Shown one piece after another: positions 53,299 through 62,567 of a stretch of DNA of 64,000 nucleotides (position 1 is the first letter of the stretch; each line of letters begins with the position of its first letter). Origin of the DNA: Saccharopolyspora erythraea NRRL 2338 (lineage in GTDB: Bacteria; Actinomycetota; Actinomycetes; Mycobacteriales; Pseudonocardiaceae). Position numbers and translations under genes: made by a program. The stretch covers positions 3,213,584-3,277,583 of the forward strand of contig NC_009142.1 of the NCBI RefSeq assembly GCF_000062885.1. Reading direction: 5' to 3'. The notes under the pieces are model-generated. The model saw only the letters and a list, made by a program, of their open reading frames with translations, made no database searches and was not told the origin of the DNA.

Positions 53299-53649
53299 AT
53301 GAGCGATGTGACACCCGAGCCGAACACCGAGCAGATCACGGTGTGGCGCAACCTGCTGGATGCCTTCGCGCAGCTGAGCTCGGCCTGGGAGACCGCCGCC
53401 GAGGTGCAGCAGCAGGCCGCCGAGGACCAGGGCCCGGGGACCACGAGGATGCCCGCGGAGCTGGTCACCGCGTTCTTCAACGCGGGCACCCGGGGTGCCG
53501 AGGCGCTCACCGGGGTGGCCAACGTCCTGGCCGACCAGCCTGACGTGCAGGCGGACGCGGTCGCCGACGCGCAGCGCCGCGCGCACGGTGCGTGGCAGGA
53601 GGCGCGCAAGGCCTTCGGCGGCGGTGCGGAGTCGCAGTCGGAGTCATGA
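53299..53649 (+). CDS. Hypothetical helical protein
   Basis: A 116-residue soluble, acidic and almost entirely helical protein (TVWRNLLDAFAQLSSAWETAAEVQQQAAED, then ADQPDVQADAVADAQRRAHGAWQEARKAF). AGGAAGG lies before the ATG at 53299. No family recognised and no membrane helix or signal. Composition matches real genes rather than a shadow frame. Confidence 0.55.
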   Translation: MSDVTPEPNTEQITVWRNLLDAFAQLSSAWETAAEVQQQAAEDQGPGTTRMPAELVTAFFNAGTRGAEALTGVANVLADQPDVQADAVADAQRRAHGAWQEARKAFGGGAESQSES

Positions 53650-53767
53650 TCGTCGCAGGTCGCGGGCCGATCTCCGGCCCGTGGTCGAAACCGGTCAGCT
53701 CCATGATTAATCCCGGCGCGCGGTGGGTACGTCACCAGTAGGAGCGACCGAAAGGCAGGGAGCAACG

Positions 53768-53971
53768 ATGGGTTCCAAGTTCCGCAAGACCATCCGGGTC
53801 GGTCCGATGCGGGTTCACCTGTCCCGCCGCGGCCTGTCCTGGAGCACGAAGTGGGGCCACCGCACGTGGTTCTCCCGGAGCCGCAGGTACGGCTTCCGGC
53901 AGTCGTGGTCCGGGTCCGCGCGCCCGCTGTTCGATCGCCGCACCCGCCGCGCGCTGACGCCGGGGCGCTGA
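53768..53971 (+). CDS. Small basic DUF4236-like protein
   Basis: A 67-residue, strongly basic protein starting MGSKFRKTIRVGPMRVHLSRRG, which matches the opening of DUF4236 domains (MGFRFRKSxxxGPxRxNLSxxG). The remainder is short and Arg-rich. DUF4236 is found at the start of membrane and phage-linked proteins; its function is unknown. GGCAGGGAG lies before the ATG. The gene is followed, 89 bases later, by half of a hairpin that the IS30 copy has split. Confidence 0.6.
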   Translation: MGSKFRKTIRVGPMRVHLSRRGLSWSTKWGHRTWFSRSRRYGFRQSWSGSARPLFDRRTRRALTPGR

Positions 53972-54060
53972 GGCGAGCCCCGCCCGCCGGGCCGCCGGCG
54001 GACTCCTGACGCGGGGTTCGGCGCCCACCCGCGTGCCGGCGGCAACCAGCGGGCCGTCAG

Positions 54061-54076
54061 GAGGGCCCCACGTCCG
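54061..54076. terminator. Left half of a terminator hairpin split by IS30
   Basis: GAGGGCCCCACGTCCG is the exact reverse complement of 55562-55577, on the other side of the IS30 copy. Joined, the two make a 16-base perfect stem with a loop of about 15 bases, placed between the DUF4236 gene and the convergent GH16 remnant. This is a bidirectional terminator interrupted in its loop. Confidence 0.7.
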
Positions 54077-54083
54077 CACCGGG

Positions 54084-55554
54084 GGTTCTAGCGGTCCTCG
54101 CAACACCTGCGACCTGTGGGAGTTGCGAGGACCGTGGCATGTGAGGGTGACAGTGCCGAGCTGAAGCAACGCTTCCTGGACCGGCTTGATGCGGTTGGGA
54201 GCGTCACTGTGGCGGCCCGTGAGCTGGGCCTGAACCGGAACACGGCCTTTGGTTGGGCCCGGCAGGCTGGGCGGCGGTCGATTCGGGCGTCGCGTCGACA
54301 CCCACGGCGCGAGGAGTACGAGCGGTTGCGTTCCGAGGGTGTGGCCCGACGTCGGGCGGCCGAGCGGGTGGGCATCAACGAGCGCACGGCGAAGGACTGG
54401 GACTACGGGGTCCGCAAGAGCCGGAACGCCCGGACCTACCCGAACGGGGTTCGTGTCGACTACGCGGCGGGCACCAGCACGATCGTCGACGTGAACTCCG
54501 TGGCGCCCAAGCTGTCCGCACTGGACAAGCAGTTGCATCCCCGGCTGCTGACCTTGGTGGAGCGGGAGCGGATCCGGGACCTGCGGGCCGAGGGCCACTC
54601 ACTGCGGGCGATCGGGAAGGCATTGGGGCGGTCGGCCAGCACGATCTTGCGGGAGATCCGCGCGAACTCCGCCCACGGCGCCTACCGGCCGTATGCGGCT
54701 CACCGAGCGGCGGCCGCTCGTCGACCGCGCCCGAAGCAACGCAAGCTGATCGCGCAGGGACCGTTGCGCCAGTTCGTGGTTGACGGGCTGCGCAAGCGCT
54801 GGTCACCGGAGCAGATCTGCCACGCTCTAGGCAAGGAGCATCCCGGCGACCAGAGGATGCGAGTGAGCGTGGAGACGATCTACCAGGCGCTGTACTTCCA
54901 GGCCCGCGGTGGTCTCAAACGCGAAGTACAGGCCGCGATCCGCACCGGCCGGACCCGCCGCAAGCCACGCCGCAACCCGAACCAGCGCACCGCGCGGTTC
55001 ATCGACCCGATGGTGATGATCAGCGACCGCCCTGCCGAGGTCGAGGACCGGGCCGTGCCCGGCCACTGGGAGGGAGACTTGATCATTGGCGCTGGCAGCC
55101 AGTCCGCGATCGGCACTCTGGTGGAACGCACCACGCGGTACACCATGCTGGTCCACCTGCCGAACGGGCATGACGCTGAAGCGGTCCGGGACGGTCTCGT
55201 AGCGACTATCACAACGCTGCCGACTCACCTTCGTGGCTCGCTGACCTGGGACCAGGGAGCCGAGATGGCCCGCCACAAGCAGTTCACCATGGCCACCGAC
55301 ATGCCGGTCTACTTCTGCGACCCGGCCAGTCCCTGGCAGCGCGGCAGCAACGAAAACACCAACGGACTGCTGCGCCAGTACTTCCCCAAGGGCACCGACC
55401 TCGGCACTTACGGACCCGAGGACCTCGAGCACGTCGCCCAACAGCTCAACGGGCGACCACGCAAAACGCTCGGCTGGGACTCCCCAGCCGAGCGCCTCGC
55501 TATGCTCCTGACCGAAGCCAGTTGACCATCTGTGTTGCGACGACCCCTTGAATC
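54084..55554 (+). mobile_element. IS30-family insertion sequence
   Basis: About 1.47 kb. Imperfect terminal inverted repeats of 23 bases: left 54084-54106, right 55532-55554, with four mismatches and a shared core GTCGCAACAC-like end. It holds one intact IS30 transposase. The exact outer boundary and target duplication are not certain (2-3 bases expected for the family). A second inverted copy of the left end (GTTGCGAGGACCG, 54122-54134) lies over the transposase start. Confidence 0.8.
54116..55525 (+). CDS. IS30-family transposase
   Basis: A 469-residue transposase. N-terminal helix-turn-helix domains include SVTVAARELGLNRNTAFGWARQAG and ERERIRDLRAEGHSLRAIGKALGRSASTILREIRAN, the IS30 recognition motif. 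The DDE catalytic core follows, with the first Asp in GHWEGDLIIG, the second in LTWDQGAEMARH, and the Glu in SPWQRGSNENTNGLLRQYFPKGTDL. All are intact, so the element may be active. GTG start at 54116. Confidence 0.9.
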   Translation: MGVARTVACEGDSAELKQRFLDRLDAVGSVTVAARELGLNRNTAFGWARQAGRRSIRASRRHPRREEYERLRSEGVARRRAAERVGINERTAKDWDYGVRKSRNARTYPNGVRVDYAAGTSTIVDVNSVAPKLSALDKQLHPRLLTLVERERIRDLRAEGHSLRAIGKALGRSASTILREIRANSAHGAYRPYAAHRAAAARRPRPKQRKLIAQGPLRQFVVDGLRKRWSPEQICHALGKEHPGDQRMRVSVETIYQALYFQARGGLKREVQAAIRTGRTRRKPRRNPNQRTARFIDPMVMISDRPAEVEDRAVPGHWEGDLIIGAGSQSAIGTLVERTTRYTMLVHLPNGHDAEAVRDGLVATITTLPTHLRGSLTWDQGAEMARHKQFTMATDMPVYFCDPASPWQRGSNENTNGLLRQYFPKGTDLGTYGPEDLEHVAQQLNGRPRKTLGWDSPAERLAMLLTEAS

Positions 55555-55561
55555 CGCCCAC

Positions 55562-55577
55562 CGGACGTGGGGCCCTC
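55562..55577. terminator. Right half of a terminator hairpin split by IS30
   Basis: CGGACGTGGGGCCCTC, reverse complement of 54061-54076. It lies 10 bases after the likely natural stop of the GH16 remnant (55588), as expected for a terminator of that gene. Confidence 0.68.
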
Positions 55578-55587
55578 GGCCGTCCGG

Positions 55588-56191
55588 TCAGCCCCTGCCA
55601 CACCCGCACGTAGTCGACGTACATGGTCGAGGTGTGGTCCAGCGGCGCGTTCGTGAGTCGCCGTCGGCGAACTCGAGGAACTCGTGCGAGTGACCGGGAC
55701 TCCGCGACACGGCTGATCAGCTTCGGGTCCGTCACCTCGCCGACCACCTGACCGTCGTAGCGGAACCTCAGCGACGACTCGCTCCGTTCCAGCCCGAAGG
55801 TGTGGTACCACGTGCCGTGCGGTCCCGGCGCCCGCACGGTTTCCGAGGACGACTGGTGGTGCTCGCCGTACCCGTCGTAATGCAACGTCACCGTCGCCAG
55901 GTGGCCCTCGGTGGGCGGCACGTGCACGCGGAACTCGATGCTGCCACGGGTGTAGCCGCTCTTGCCCTGGCTGTCGACGCGCCCTCCGCTGTACTGGCCG
56001 GGGCCGAGCCTGCCGAGGTCGATGGCCAGTGCTCCTCTTCCGTCGGTGCGCACGTTCTGCGGCTTGTACCACCAGTCGATCCCGGAATGCGTGCCGCGGC
56101 GCTGGTTCCGAATGGTCCACTTCGAACTGTCCACTGTGGTGTCGTCAAACTCGTTGCTGAAGACCAGTCGCCGATCCGCCAGGCCGCCCAT
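55588..56191 (-). pseudogene. GH16 (beta-glucanase-like) pseudogene with catalytic core deleted
   Basis: The minus strand encodes LVFSNEFDDTTVDSSKWTIRN, then RGSIEFRVHVPPTEGHL, then ATVTLHYDGYGEHHQSS, GTWYHTFGLERSESSLRFRY and TSTMYVDYVRVWQG, a recognisable glycoside hydrolase family 16 protein. The catalytic ExDxxE segment that should lie between TEGHL and TVTLHYDG is missing, an in-frame deletion. Near 55650-55700 the expected SHEFLEFADGDS sequence is out of frame, and the stop is also displaced. The IS30 copy lies directly downstream. No signal peptide remains in the surviving 5' part. It cannot be an active glucanase. Confidence 0.68.
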
Positions 56192-56541
56192 CGGGGACGA
56201 TCCGAGCGGGGTCGTGGGGTCGACCTTGCGACGCAGGCGCCTGCGCACGCGCGGCCGGCGGGCGAGCAGGGCGCACGTCTGACCGCGGCGGCCGCGGCAC
56301 GAGGGAGGCGGCTTCTCCGGCTCGGGGCGCGGAAGTGGGCCTGTGGCGCCTCGGCATGACTGATCGACTCCGTCGCCGCGTGACTTCGTGGGATGCCCGA
56401 ACGCGGGGCTGAACTGGTCGGTGCGGCGCGGGGTTGCTCGAAGCTCCTTGGGGCCAGCTACGGACCAATGCTCGCCAAGGTCAAGACCACATGGGCCGAC
56501 TCGCCGCCTGCCGACGTCTGGGCGAATTGGCTGCCTCCTTA
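56192..56541. other. 350-base region without a gene
   Basis: Between the GH16 remnant and the ROK promoter. The minus-strand frame stays open but is Arg/Pro/Ala-rich and resembles no family; it may contain decayed 5' sequence of the GH16 gene (a lost signal peptide). Nothing else is recognisable. Confidence 0.4.
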
Positions 56542-56570
56542 TTGACTCCGGAAACAAGATTGCTTCTACT
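56542..56570 (+). promoter_or_regulatory. Promoter of the ROK-led sugar operon
   Basis: TTGACT (56542-56547), 17 bases, TCTACT (56565-56570); TACTTT at 56567-56572 with a 19-base spacer is an alternative -10. The region is AT-rich relative to surroundings and lies about 33 bases before the chosen start at 56603. Confidence 0.55.
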
Positions 56571-56602
56571 TTGTGAACAACTTCTTACTCGGAGTGCAAG
56601 AA

Positions 56603-57796
56603 GTGAGGTTCGCGTTGCAACCGGAGAACCCGCATCAGGCAAAACTCCTGGCGTCCCTGCGCCTGCACGGCCCGCAGTCGGCCGCAGAGATGGCCGCGCA
56701 GGTGGGCCTGTCCCGGTCGAAGATCGGGCAGGAGCTCCAGCGGCTCGAGGACCTCGGATTCGTCGAGCGGGCCGGCAAGGCCGAGTCCCGGGGCGGGCGC
56801 CGCTCGGGGCTCGTGCAGCTCTCCGGCGACCTGCGGTTCGTCGGCGTGGACATCGGCGCGACGTCGCTGGACGTCGGGGTCACCAACGGACGGCTCGACC
56901 TCGTCGCGCACGTGGCGGAGGACATCGACATCCGGTCCGGCCCGGACGTGGTGCTGCGGCGGGCCGTCGAGCTGATCGGCAAGCTCCGCGCCGAGGGCCA
57001 CCTGCCCCGCATCGACGGCGTCGGGGTGGGTGTGCCGGGACCGGTGAGCTTCCGCGACGGCTACACCGTCTCACCGCCGATCATGCCGGGATGGGACCGC
57101 TACCCGGTCCGCGAGTTCTTCCTGAAGCAGCTCGACTGCCCGGTGCTGGTCGACAACGACGTCAACCTGATGGCCGTCGGCGAGATGTACTGCGGGCTGG
57201 CCCGCTCGGTCGGCGACTTCCTGTTCGTCAAGATCGGCACCGGGATCGGCTGCGGGATCATCACCGGTCACCGCGTGCTGCGGGGCAGCAACGGCAGCGC
57301 GGGCGACATCGGCCACATCGCCGTCAACGACGGCGGACCGGTGTGCAGCTGCGGGCGAACCGGCTGCCTCGAGGCGTGGTTCAGCGGTGCCGCGCTCTCC
57401 CGGGACGTCAACGCGCTCGCCCGCGGCGGCGAGTCGGGCGTCCTGGAGTCCATGCTCGCCGACGGTCCGCTGACCGCCGCCGACGTGGGAACCGCGATGC
57501 GGCAGGGCGATCCGCACGCGCTCGGCCTGGTCCGCGACGGCGGCAGGCGGCTGGGACGGGTGCTGGCGGGACTGGTCAACTTCTTCAACCCCGCCATGAT
57601 CGTCGTCGGCGGCGGGGTGGCGACCGGCCTGGGGCACACGCTGCTCGCCGAGGTCCGCAGCGAGCTCTACCGGCGCTCGACGCCGCTGGCCACCAGCAAC
57701 CTGCCGGTCGTGCTCTCCGAGCTCGGCGAGAACGCCGGGGTCGTCGGCGCGGCGGCGCTGGCCGGCGACCACGCGCTCGGCGTCGACCAGACCTGA
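56603..57796 (+). CDS. ROK-family transcriptional regulator
   Basis: About 397 residues: an N-terminal winged helix (NPHQAKLLASLRLHGPQSAAEMAAQVGLSRSKIGQELQRLEDLGF) and a ROK sugar-kinase-like domain (FVGVDIGATSLDVGVTNG, LVDNDVNLMAVGEMYCG, FVKIGTGIGCGIITG). The ROK zinc-binding motif appears as GPVCSCGRTGCLEAW with the Cys set in place. XylR/NagC-type members repress sugar catabolism and respond to a sugar or phosphate. GGAG (56591-56594) supports the GTG at 56603; a GTG at 56573 overlaps the promoter. It leads the sugar operon and probably regulates it. Confidence 0.87.
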   Translation: MRFALQPENPHQAKLLASLRLHGPQSAAEMAAQVGLSRSKIGQELQRLEDLGFVERAGKAESRGGRRSGLVQLSGDLRFVGVDIGATSLDVGVTNGRLDLVAHVAEDIDIRSGPDVVLRRAVELIGKLRAEGHLPRIDGVGVGVPGPVSFRDGYTVSPPIMPGWDRYPVREFFLKQLDCPVLVDNDVNLMAVGEMYCGLARSVGDFLFVKIGTGIGCGIITGHRVLRGSNGSAGDIGHIAVNDGGPVCSCGRTGCLEAWFSGAALSRDVNALARGGESGVLESMLADGPLTAADVGTAMRQGDPHALGLVRDGGRRLGRVLAGLVNFFNPAMIVVGGGVATGLGHTLLAEVRSELYRRSTPLATSNLPVVLSELGENAGVVGAAALAGDHALGVDQT

Positions 57797-57826
57797 CATC
57801 CACACCTGGGGAACAAGAGGACCGAC

Positions 57827-58978
57827 ATGGAAAAGCTCGGTGTGGCCCTCGTCGGCCACGCGTTCATGGGTGCGGTGCACTCGCACGCCTGGCGGACGGT
57901 GGGGCACGTCTTCGACCTGCCGGTGGCGCCGGACATGGCGGTGCTCTGCGGCCGCCGGGAGGACGCCGCCGAAGCCGCCGCCGCGCGGCTGGGCTGGCGC
58001 GAGTCGAGCGCGGACTGGAAGTCGGTGCTGCGGCGCGACGACGTGCACGTGGTCGACATCTGCACACCGGGTGACAGCCACTCCGAGATCGCGATCGCCG
58101 CGCTGAAGGCGGGAAAGCACGTGCTGTGCGAGAAGCCGCTGGCCAACTCGGTCGCCGAGGCGGCCGCGATGGCGGCCGAGGCCGAGCGCGCGGCGGCCGC
58201 GGGCATCGGCTCGATGGTGGCGTTCAACTACCGGAGGGTGCCCGCCCTGGCGCTGGCGCGGGAGCTCATCGAGCGCGGCAGGCTGGGCCGCGTCCGGCAC
58301 GTGCGCGCGGCGTACCTGCAGGACTGGCTGGTGGACCCGGAGGCGCCGCTGACCTGGCGGCTGCAGGCCGAACGCGCCGGTTCGGGCGCGCTGGGCGACC
58401 TGGGCGCGCACCTGGTCGACCTGACGCAATTCCTGCTCGACGACGAGATCACCGGTGTCTCGGCGGTGCTGGAGACCTTCGTCCCGCAACGCCCGCTGGA
58501 GTCCGAGCCGCGGAGCACCGGCGCGGTCACGGTCGACGACGCGACGCTGTTCACCGCCCGCTTCGCAGGCGGTGCGGTCGCGACGTTCGAGGCGACCCGC
58601 TACGCCGCGGGACGCAAGAACGGTCTGCGCATCGAGGTCAACGGGAGCGAGGGCAGCATCGCGTTCGACTTCGAGTCGATGAACGAGCTGCAGTTCCACG
58701 ACGGCACCGACACCGCCGAAAGCTCCGGTTTCCGCCGCGTGCTGGCCACCGAGCCGGGGCACCCGTACCTGCAGGCGTGGTACCCGCCGGGTCACGTGCT
58801 CGGCTACGACCACACCTTCACCCACGAGATCAGGGACTTCGTGGTCGCGGTCGCGTCCGGTTCGCCGCCGCGGCCGGGCTTCTCCGACGGGCTGCGCGTG
58901 CAGCGGGTGCTCGACGCCGTGCAGCGCAGCGCCGCGCGGGAGAGCCGCTGGACCGCAGTCGAGGGAGGAGAGAGCTGA
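57827..58978 (+). CDS. Gfo/Idh/MocA-family oxidoreductase
   Basis: A 383-residue NAD(P)-dependent sugar dehydrogenase-like protein: [20 protein letters not shown] Rossmann start, [32 protein letters not shown] with the family EKP, then [17 protein letters not shown]-like [13 protein letters not shown] with the conserved Asp-xx-xH of sugar dehydrogenases. It probably oxidises a sugar or cyclitol, perhaps to a 3-keto derivative given the downstream ThuA-like gene. It follows the ROK gene by 30 bases and overlaps the next gene by one base. Confidence 0.86.
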   Translation: MEKLGVALVGHAFMGAVHSHAWRTVGHVFDLPVAPDMAVLCGRREDAAEAAAARLGWRESSADWKSVLRRDDVHVVDICTPGDSHSEIAIAALKAGKHVLCEKPLANSVAEAAAMAAEAERAAAAGIGSMVAFNYRRVPALALARELIERGRLGRVRHVRAAYLQDWLVDPEAPLTWRLQAERAGSGALGDLGAHLVDLTQFLLDDEITGVSAVLETFVPQRPLESEPRSTGAVTVDDATLFTARFAGGAVATFEATRYAAGRKNGLRIEVNGSEGSIAFDFESMNELQFHDGTDTAESSGFRRVLATEPGHPYLQAWYPPGHVLGYDHTFTHEIRDFVVAVASGSPPRPGFSDGLRVQRVLDAVQRSAARESRWTAVEGGES

Positions 58979-59982
58979 TGGCACGTCCGGTCACGCTTTT
59001 CACCGGGCAGTGGGCAGACCTGCCGTTCGAGGAGGTGTGCCGGCTGGCCGCGGACTGGGGCTACGACGGCCTGGAGGTCGCGTGCGCGGCCCGGCACCTG
59101 GACATCGCCAGGGCGCGCGAGGACTCCGACTACCTCGCGCAGCGACGCAAGGTGCTCGACGACCACGGTCTGCAGCTGCACGCCATCTCCAACCACCTGA
59201 CCGGGCAGGCCGTCTGCGACCACCCCATCGACGAACGCCACCGCGCGATCCTGCCCGGCCGGGTGTGGGGTGACGGCGAGGCCGAGGGCGTGCGGCAGCG
59301 CGCGGCCGAGGAGCTCAAGGACACCGCGCGCGTCGCGGCCGAGCTCGGGGTGTCCACAGTGGTCGGATTCACCGGGTCGCCGATCTGGTACGCGGTGGCG
59401 ATGTTCCCGCCGGTTCCCGCCGAGACCGTCGAACGCGGTTTCGCCGAGTTCGCCGAGCGGTGGAACCCGATCCTCGACGTCTTCGACGAGTGCGGGGTCC
59501 GCTTCGCCCTCGAGGTGCACCCGAGCGAGATCGCCTACGACTACTGGACGACGCGGCGGGCGATGGCCGCGGTGGACGACCGGCCCGCGTTCGGGATCAA
59601 CTTCGACCCGAGCCACTTCGTGTGGCAGGACCTCGATCCCGTCGGCTTCGTGCGCGACTTCGCCGACCGCATCTACCACGTCGACTTCAAGGACGCCAAG
59701 CTGCGCCTCGACGGCCGCAACGGGCGGCTCGGGTCCCACCTGCCGTGGGCGGATCCGCGCCGCGGTTGGGACTTCGTCTCGGTCGGCCACGGCGACATCG
59801 ACTTCGAGTCCTGCGTCCGGGTGCTCAACTCCATCGGCTACACCGGGCCGATCTCGGTGGAGTGGGAGGACGCCGGGATGGACCGGCTGCTGGGCGCGCC
59901 GGACGCGCTGGCGCGGGTCCGCGAACTGGTCGCCATCGAACCGCCCGCCGCCGCTTTCGACGCCGCGTTCGGCGACGGCTGA
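58978..59982 (+). CDS. Sugar phosphate isomerase/epimerase-like TIM-barrel protein
   Basis: A 334-residue xylose-isomerase-like TIM barrel. Metal and substrate residues are visible in [14 protein letters not shown] (Glu, His), [12 protein letters not shown] (Asp, His), HVDFKDAKL and [10 protein letters not shown] (Glu). Such proteins isomerise or epimerise keto-sugars and cyclitols, including 3-keto-glycosides and inosose. The ATG overlaps the previous stop by one base, so it works with the MocA dehydrogenase. No export signal. Confidence 0.86.
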   Translation: MARPVTLFTGQWADLPFEEVCRLAADWGYDGLEVACAARHLDIARAREDSDYLAQRRKVLDDHGLQLHAISNHLTGQAVCDHPIDERHRAILPGRVWGDGEAEGVRQRAAEELKDTARVAAELGVSTVVGFTGSPIWYAVAMFPPVPAETVERGFAEFAERWNPILDVFDECGVRFALEVHPSEIAYDYWTTRRAMAAVDDRPAFGINFDPSHFVWQDLDPVGFVRDFADRIYHVDFKDAKLRLDGRNGRLGSHLPWADPRRGWDFVSVGHGDIDFESCVRVLNSIGYTGPISVEWEDAGMDRLLGAPDALARVRELVAIEPPAAAFDAAFGDG

Positions 59983-60018
59983 CCCGCCCGCCACGCCGGA
60001 CCCGAGGGAGGTGCCGCT

Positions 60019-61518
60019 GTGAACGACCTGCTCGACATGACCGGAATCGTCAAGACCTTCCCCGGCGTCCGCGCGCTCGGCGGTGTGGACCTGCGGATCA
60101 GCGCGGGCGAGGTGCACTGCCTGCTCGGCCAGAACGGCGCGGGCAAGTCCACCCTGATCAAGGTGCTCTCGGGCGCGCACGCGCCCGACGCGGGCCGGAT
60201 CCGCTGGTGCGGGCAGGAGGTCCGGCTGCCGTCGCCGGTCGCCGCGCTGCGACTCGGCATCGCGACCATGTACCAGGAGCTCGACCTCGTCCCGGGCCTG
60301 AGCGTGGCGGACAACGTCTTCCTCGGCCACGAGCTGGCCGCCGCGGGGTTCACCCGGCGCGGCCGGGCCAACCGCGAGGCACGCGCGTTGCTGGCCAGGC
60401 TCGGCCATCCCGAGATCGACCCGGAAACCGAGGTGGGGGAGCTCCCGGCCGCCGCCCGGCAGCTGGTGTCGATGGCCCGCGCGCTGGCGCACCGGGCGAA
60501 GCTGATCGTGATGGACGAGCCGACCGCCGCGCTGTCGGCCGAGGAGGTCGACAACCTCTTCCGGATCATCGCCGAGCTCACCGCCGAGGGTGTGGCCGTG
60601 GTCTACATCTCCCACCGGATGGAGGAGATCCGCCGCATCGCCGACCGGGTCACGGTGCTCAAGGACGGCCGGACCACGGCGTCCGGGCTGCCGGTCGCGG
60701 TCACCTCCACCGCCGAGCTGGTGGCCCTGATGACCGGACGCGCCGGGCAGGACTTCCCGGAGCGGCCGGCGGCGAGCACCTCCTCGAAGGTGGTGCTGGA
60801 AGTCGACGGGCTGGCGCGGCGCGGCGAGTTCGAGCCCGTGAGCTTCACCGTGGCCGCGGGGGAGATCGTGGGTCTGGCCGGCCTGGTCGGCTGCGGCCGC
60901 AGCGAACTGCTGGAGACCATCTTCGGCGCCCGCACACCGACCTCCGGCCGGGTCCGCGTGGCGGGCAGGCCGGTGCGCCCCGGCAGCGTCGCCGCCGCCG
61001 TCGCGGCCGGGATCGGCCTGACGCCGGAGGAGCGCAAGAGCCAGGCGCTGCTCCCGCAGCTTCCGGTGGCGGCCAACATCACGCTCTCCGCGCTGAGCCG
61101 CTACAGCAGGTTCGGCTTCACCCGCCGCGGCAAGGAGGTTTCCGACGCGCGGGAGATCGCCGAACAGCTCCAGCTGCGCCCCGCCGACCCGCTGCGGCCG
61201 ATCGGCACGCTCTCCGGCGGCAACCAGCAGAAGGCGGTCGTCGGCCGCTGGGTGCTGCGCGGCTGCCGGGTGCTGCTGCTCGACGAACCCACCCGGGGCG
61301 TCGACGTCGGCGCGCGCGCCGAGCTCTACGGCCTGATGCGCAGGCTGGCCGCCGAGGGACTGGCGATCGTGCTGGTCTCCAGCGAGGTGCCCGAGGTCCT
61401 GGCGGTGGCCGACCGCGTGCTGGTGCTGCGCGACGGTGCGGTGGTGCACACCGCCGAGGCGGGCCGGCTCACCGAATCCGATGTGCTCGACCTGGTGATG
61501 GAGGCTCCGGCGAGATGA
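60019..61518 (+). CDS. Sugar ABC transporter, double ATPase
   Basis: A 499-residue RbsA/XylG-type tandem ATPase. The first module has Walker A LLGQNGAGKSTLIKVLSG, Walker B KLIVMDEPTAALS and a degenerate signature (LPAAARQLVSMARAL). The second module has the usual degenerate Walker A (GLVGCGRSELLE), a good signature (LSGGNQQKAVVGRW) and Walker B RVLLLDEPTRGVDVG. This pattern is normal for monosaccharide importers. GTG start after GGGAGGTG; the stop overlaps the permease start by four bases. Confidence 0.9.
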   Translation: MNDLLDMTGIVKTFPGVRALGGVDLRISAGEVHCLLGQNGAGKSTLIKVLSGAHAPDAGRIRWCGQEVRLPSPVAALRLGIATMYQELDLVPGLSVADNVFLGHELAAAGFTRRGRANREARALLARLGHPEIDPETEVGELPAAARQLVSMARALAHRAKLIVMDEPTAALSAEEVDNLFRIIAELTAEGVAVVYISHRMEEIRRIADRVTVLKDGRTTASGLPVAVTSTAELVALMTGRAGQDFPERPAASTSSKVVLEVDGLARRGEFEPVSFTVAAGEIVGLAGLVGCGRSELLETIFGARTPTSGRVRVAGRPVRPGSVAAAVAAGIGLTPEERKSQALLPQLPVAANITLSALSRYSRFGFTRRGKEVSDAREIAEQLQLRPADPLRPIGTLSGGNQQKAVVGRWVLRGCRVLLLDEPTRGVDVGARAELYGLMRRLAAEGLAIVLVSSEVPEVLAVADRVLVLRDGAVVHTAEAGRLTESDVLDLVMEAPAR

Positions 61519-62516
61519 GCGAGCAGACAGTCCCGGCAGCAGTGCCCACCGTGCCCTCCCGGCTCGGCCGCTGGTGGGCGCGGGCCGACGTGCGGTTGAC
61601 CTCGCTGGTGCTGGTGCTCGTGGCGCTGTGCGTGGTCGGGCACCTGACCCGGCCGGACGCGTTCCTGACCGAGGGCAACATCTCCACGGTGCTGCGGCTG
61701 GCCGCGGCGATCGGCGTGGTCAGCGTGGGGATGACCTTCGTCATCACCGCGGGCGGCATCGACCTGTCGGTCGGCTCCATCGTGGCGCTCTCCAGCGTGT
61801 GGATGACGACGTGGGCCACCCAGTCCTACGGGGTCGGCGTGATGGTGCTGTGCGCGCTGCTGGTCGGCGCCGGCTGCGGCCTGGTGAACGGGTTGCTGGT
61901 GGCCTACGGCAGCGTGGTCCCCTTCATCGCGACGCTGGCGATGATGGCCTCGGCCCGCGGTCTGGCCGAGCGGATCAGCGGCAGGCAGACCCAGGTCGTC
62001 ACCGACCCCGCCTTCGGCGCGGTGTTCCGCGGCGACCTGCTCGGCGTCCCGGTGCTGATCTGGATCTTCGCGGTCGTCTTCGCCGCGGGCTGGGTCCTGC
62101 TCAACCGCACCACCTTCGGGCGCCGGACGCTGGCGGTCGGGGGCAACCCGGAGGCCGCGCGGCTGGCCGGGATCAACGTGCGCAGGCACACCGCGCTGGT
62201 CTACGCGCTGGCCGGGCTGTGCTGCGCCATCGCGGCGATCATGGTCGTGGCCCGCACGACCTCGGGGGCCTCGACCAACGGCCTGTTCTACGAGCTCGAC
62301 GCGATCGCGGCGGTGGTCATCGGCGGCACCCTGCTCTCCGGGGGTCGCGGCAGCATGACCGGCACCCTGCTCGGCGTGCTCATCTTCACGACGCTGAGCA
62401 ACGTCTTCACCCTCAACAACTTCGAGACCGACATCCAGAACATCGCCAAGGGCGCGATCATCGTGCTCGCCGTCCTGGTCCAGGCCAGGTTCCGCCGCCG
62501 AGCCCGCGCGGTGTGA
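61515..62516 (+). CDS. Sugar ABC transporter, permease
   Basis: A 333-residue RbsC-type permease with about ten helices. Landmarks: FLTEGNISTVLRLAAAIGVVSVGMTFVITAGGIDLSVGSIVAL, the cytoplasmic coupling motif FGRRTLAVGGNPEAARLAGINVRR, and IGGTLLSGGRGSMTGTLLGVLIF. It forms the membrane channel with the preceding ATPase. ATGA overlap with the ATPase stop. Confidence 0.9.
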   Translation: MSEQTVPAAVPTVPSRLGRWWARADVRLTSLVLVLVALCVVGHLTRPDAFLTEGNISTVLRLAAAIGVVSVGMTFVITAGGIDLSVGSIVALSSVWMTTWATQSYGVGVMVLCALLVGAGCGLVNGLLVAYGSVVPFIATLAMMASARGLAERISGRQTQVVTDPAFGAVFRGDLLGVPVLIWIFAVVFAAGWVLLNRTTFGRRTLAVGGNPEAARLAGINVRRHTALVYALAGLCCAIAAIMVVARTTSGASTNGLFYELDAIAAVVIGGTLLSGGRGSMTGTLLGVLIFTTLSNVFTLNNFETDIQNIAKGAIIVLAVLVQARFRRRARAV

Positions 62517-62567
62517 ACCGCCCTCCCGCATCCCGCTCCCGCCCACCACTCGCGTTCGGAGACTGCC

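Noticed and set aside
54827-55550. Minus-strand gene reading through the IS30 copy into the GH16 remnant
   Set aside because: Antisense shadow of the transposase; the GH16 similarity ends at about 55588.
59460-62516. Very long plus-strand frame of about 1000 residues across the ABC transporter
   Set aside because: Shadow frame; only the permease part from 61515 is coding.
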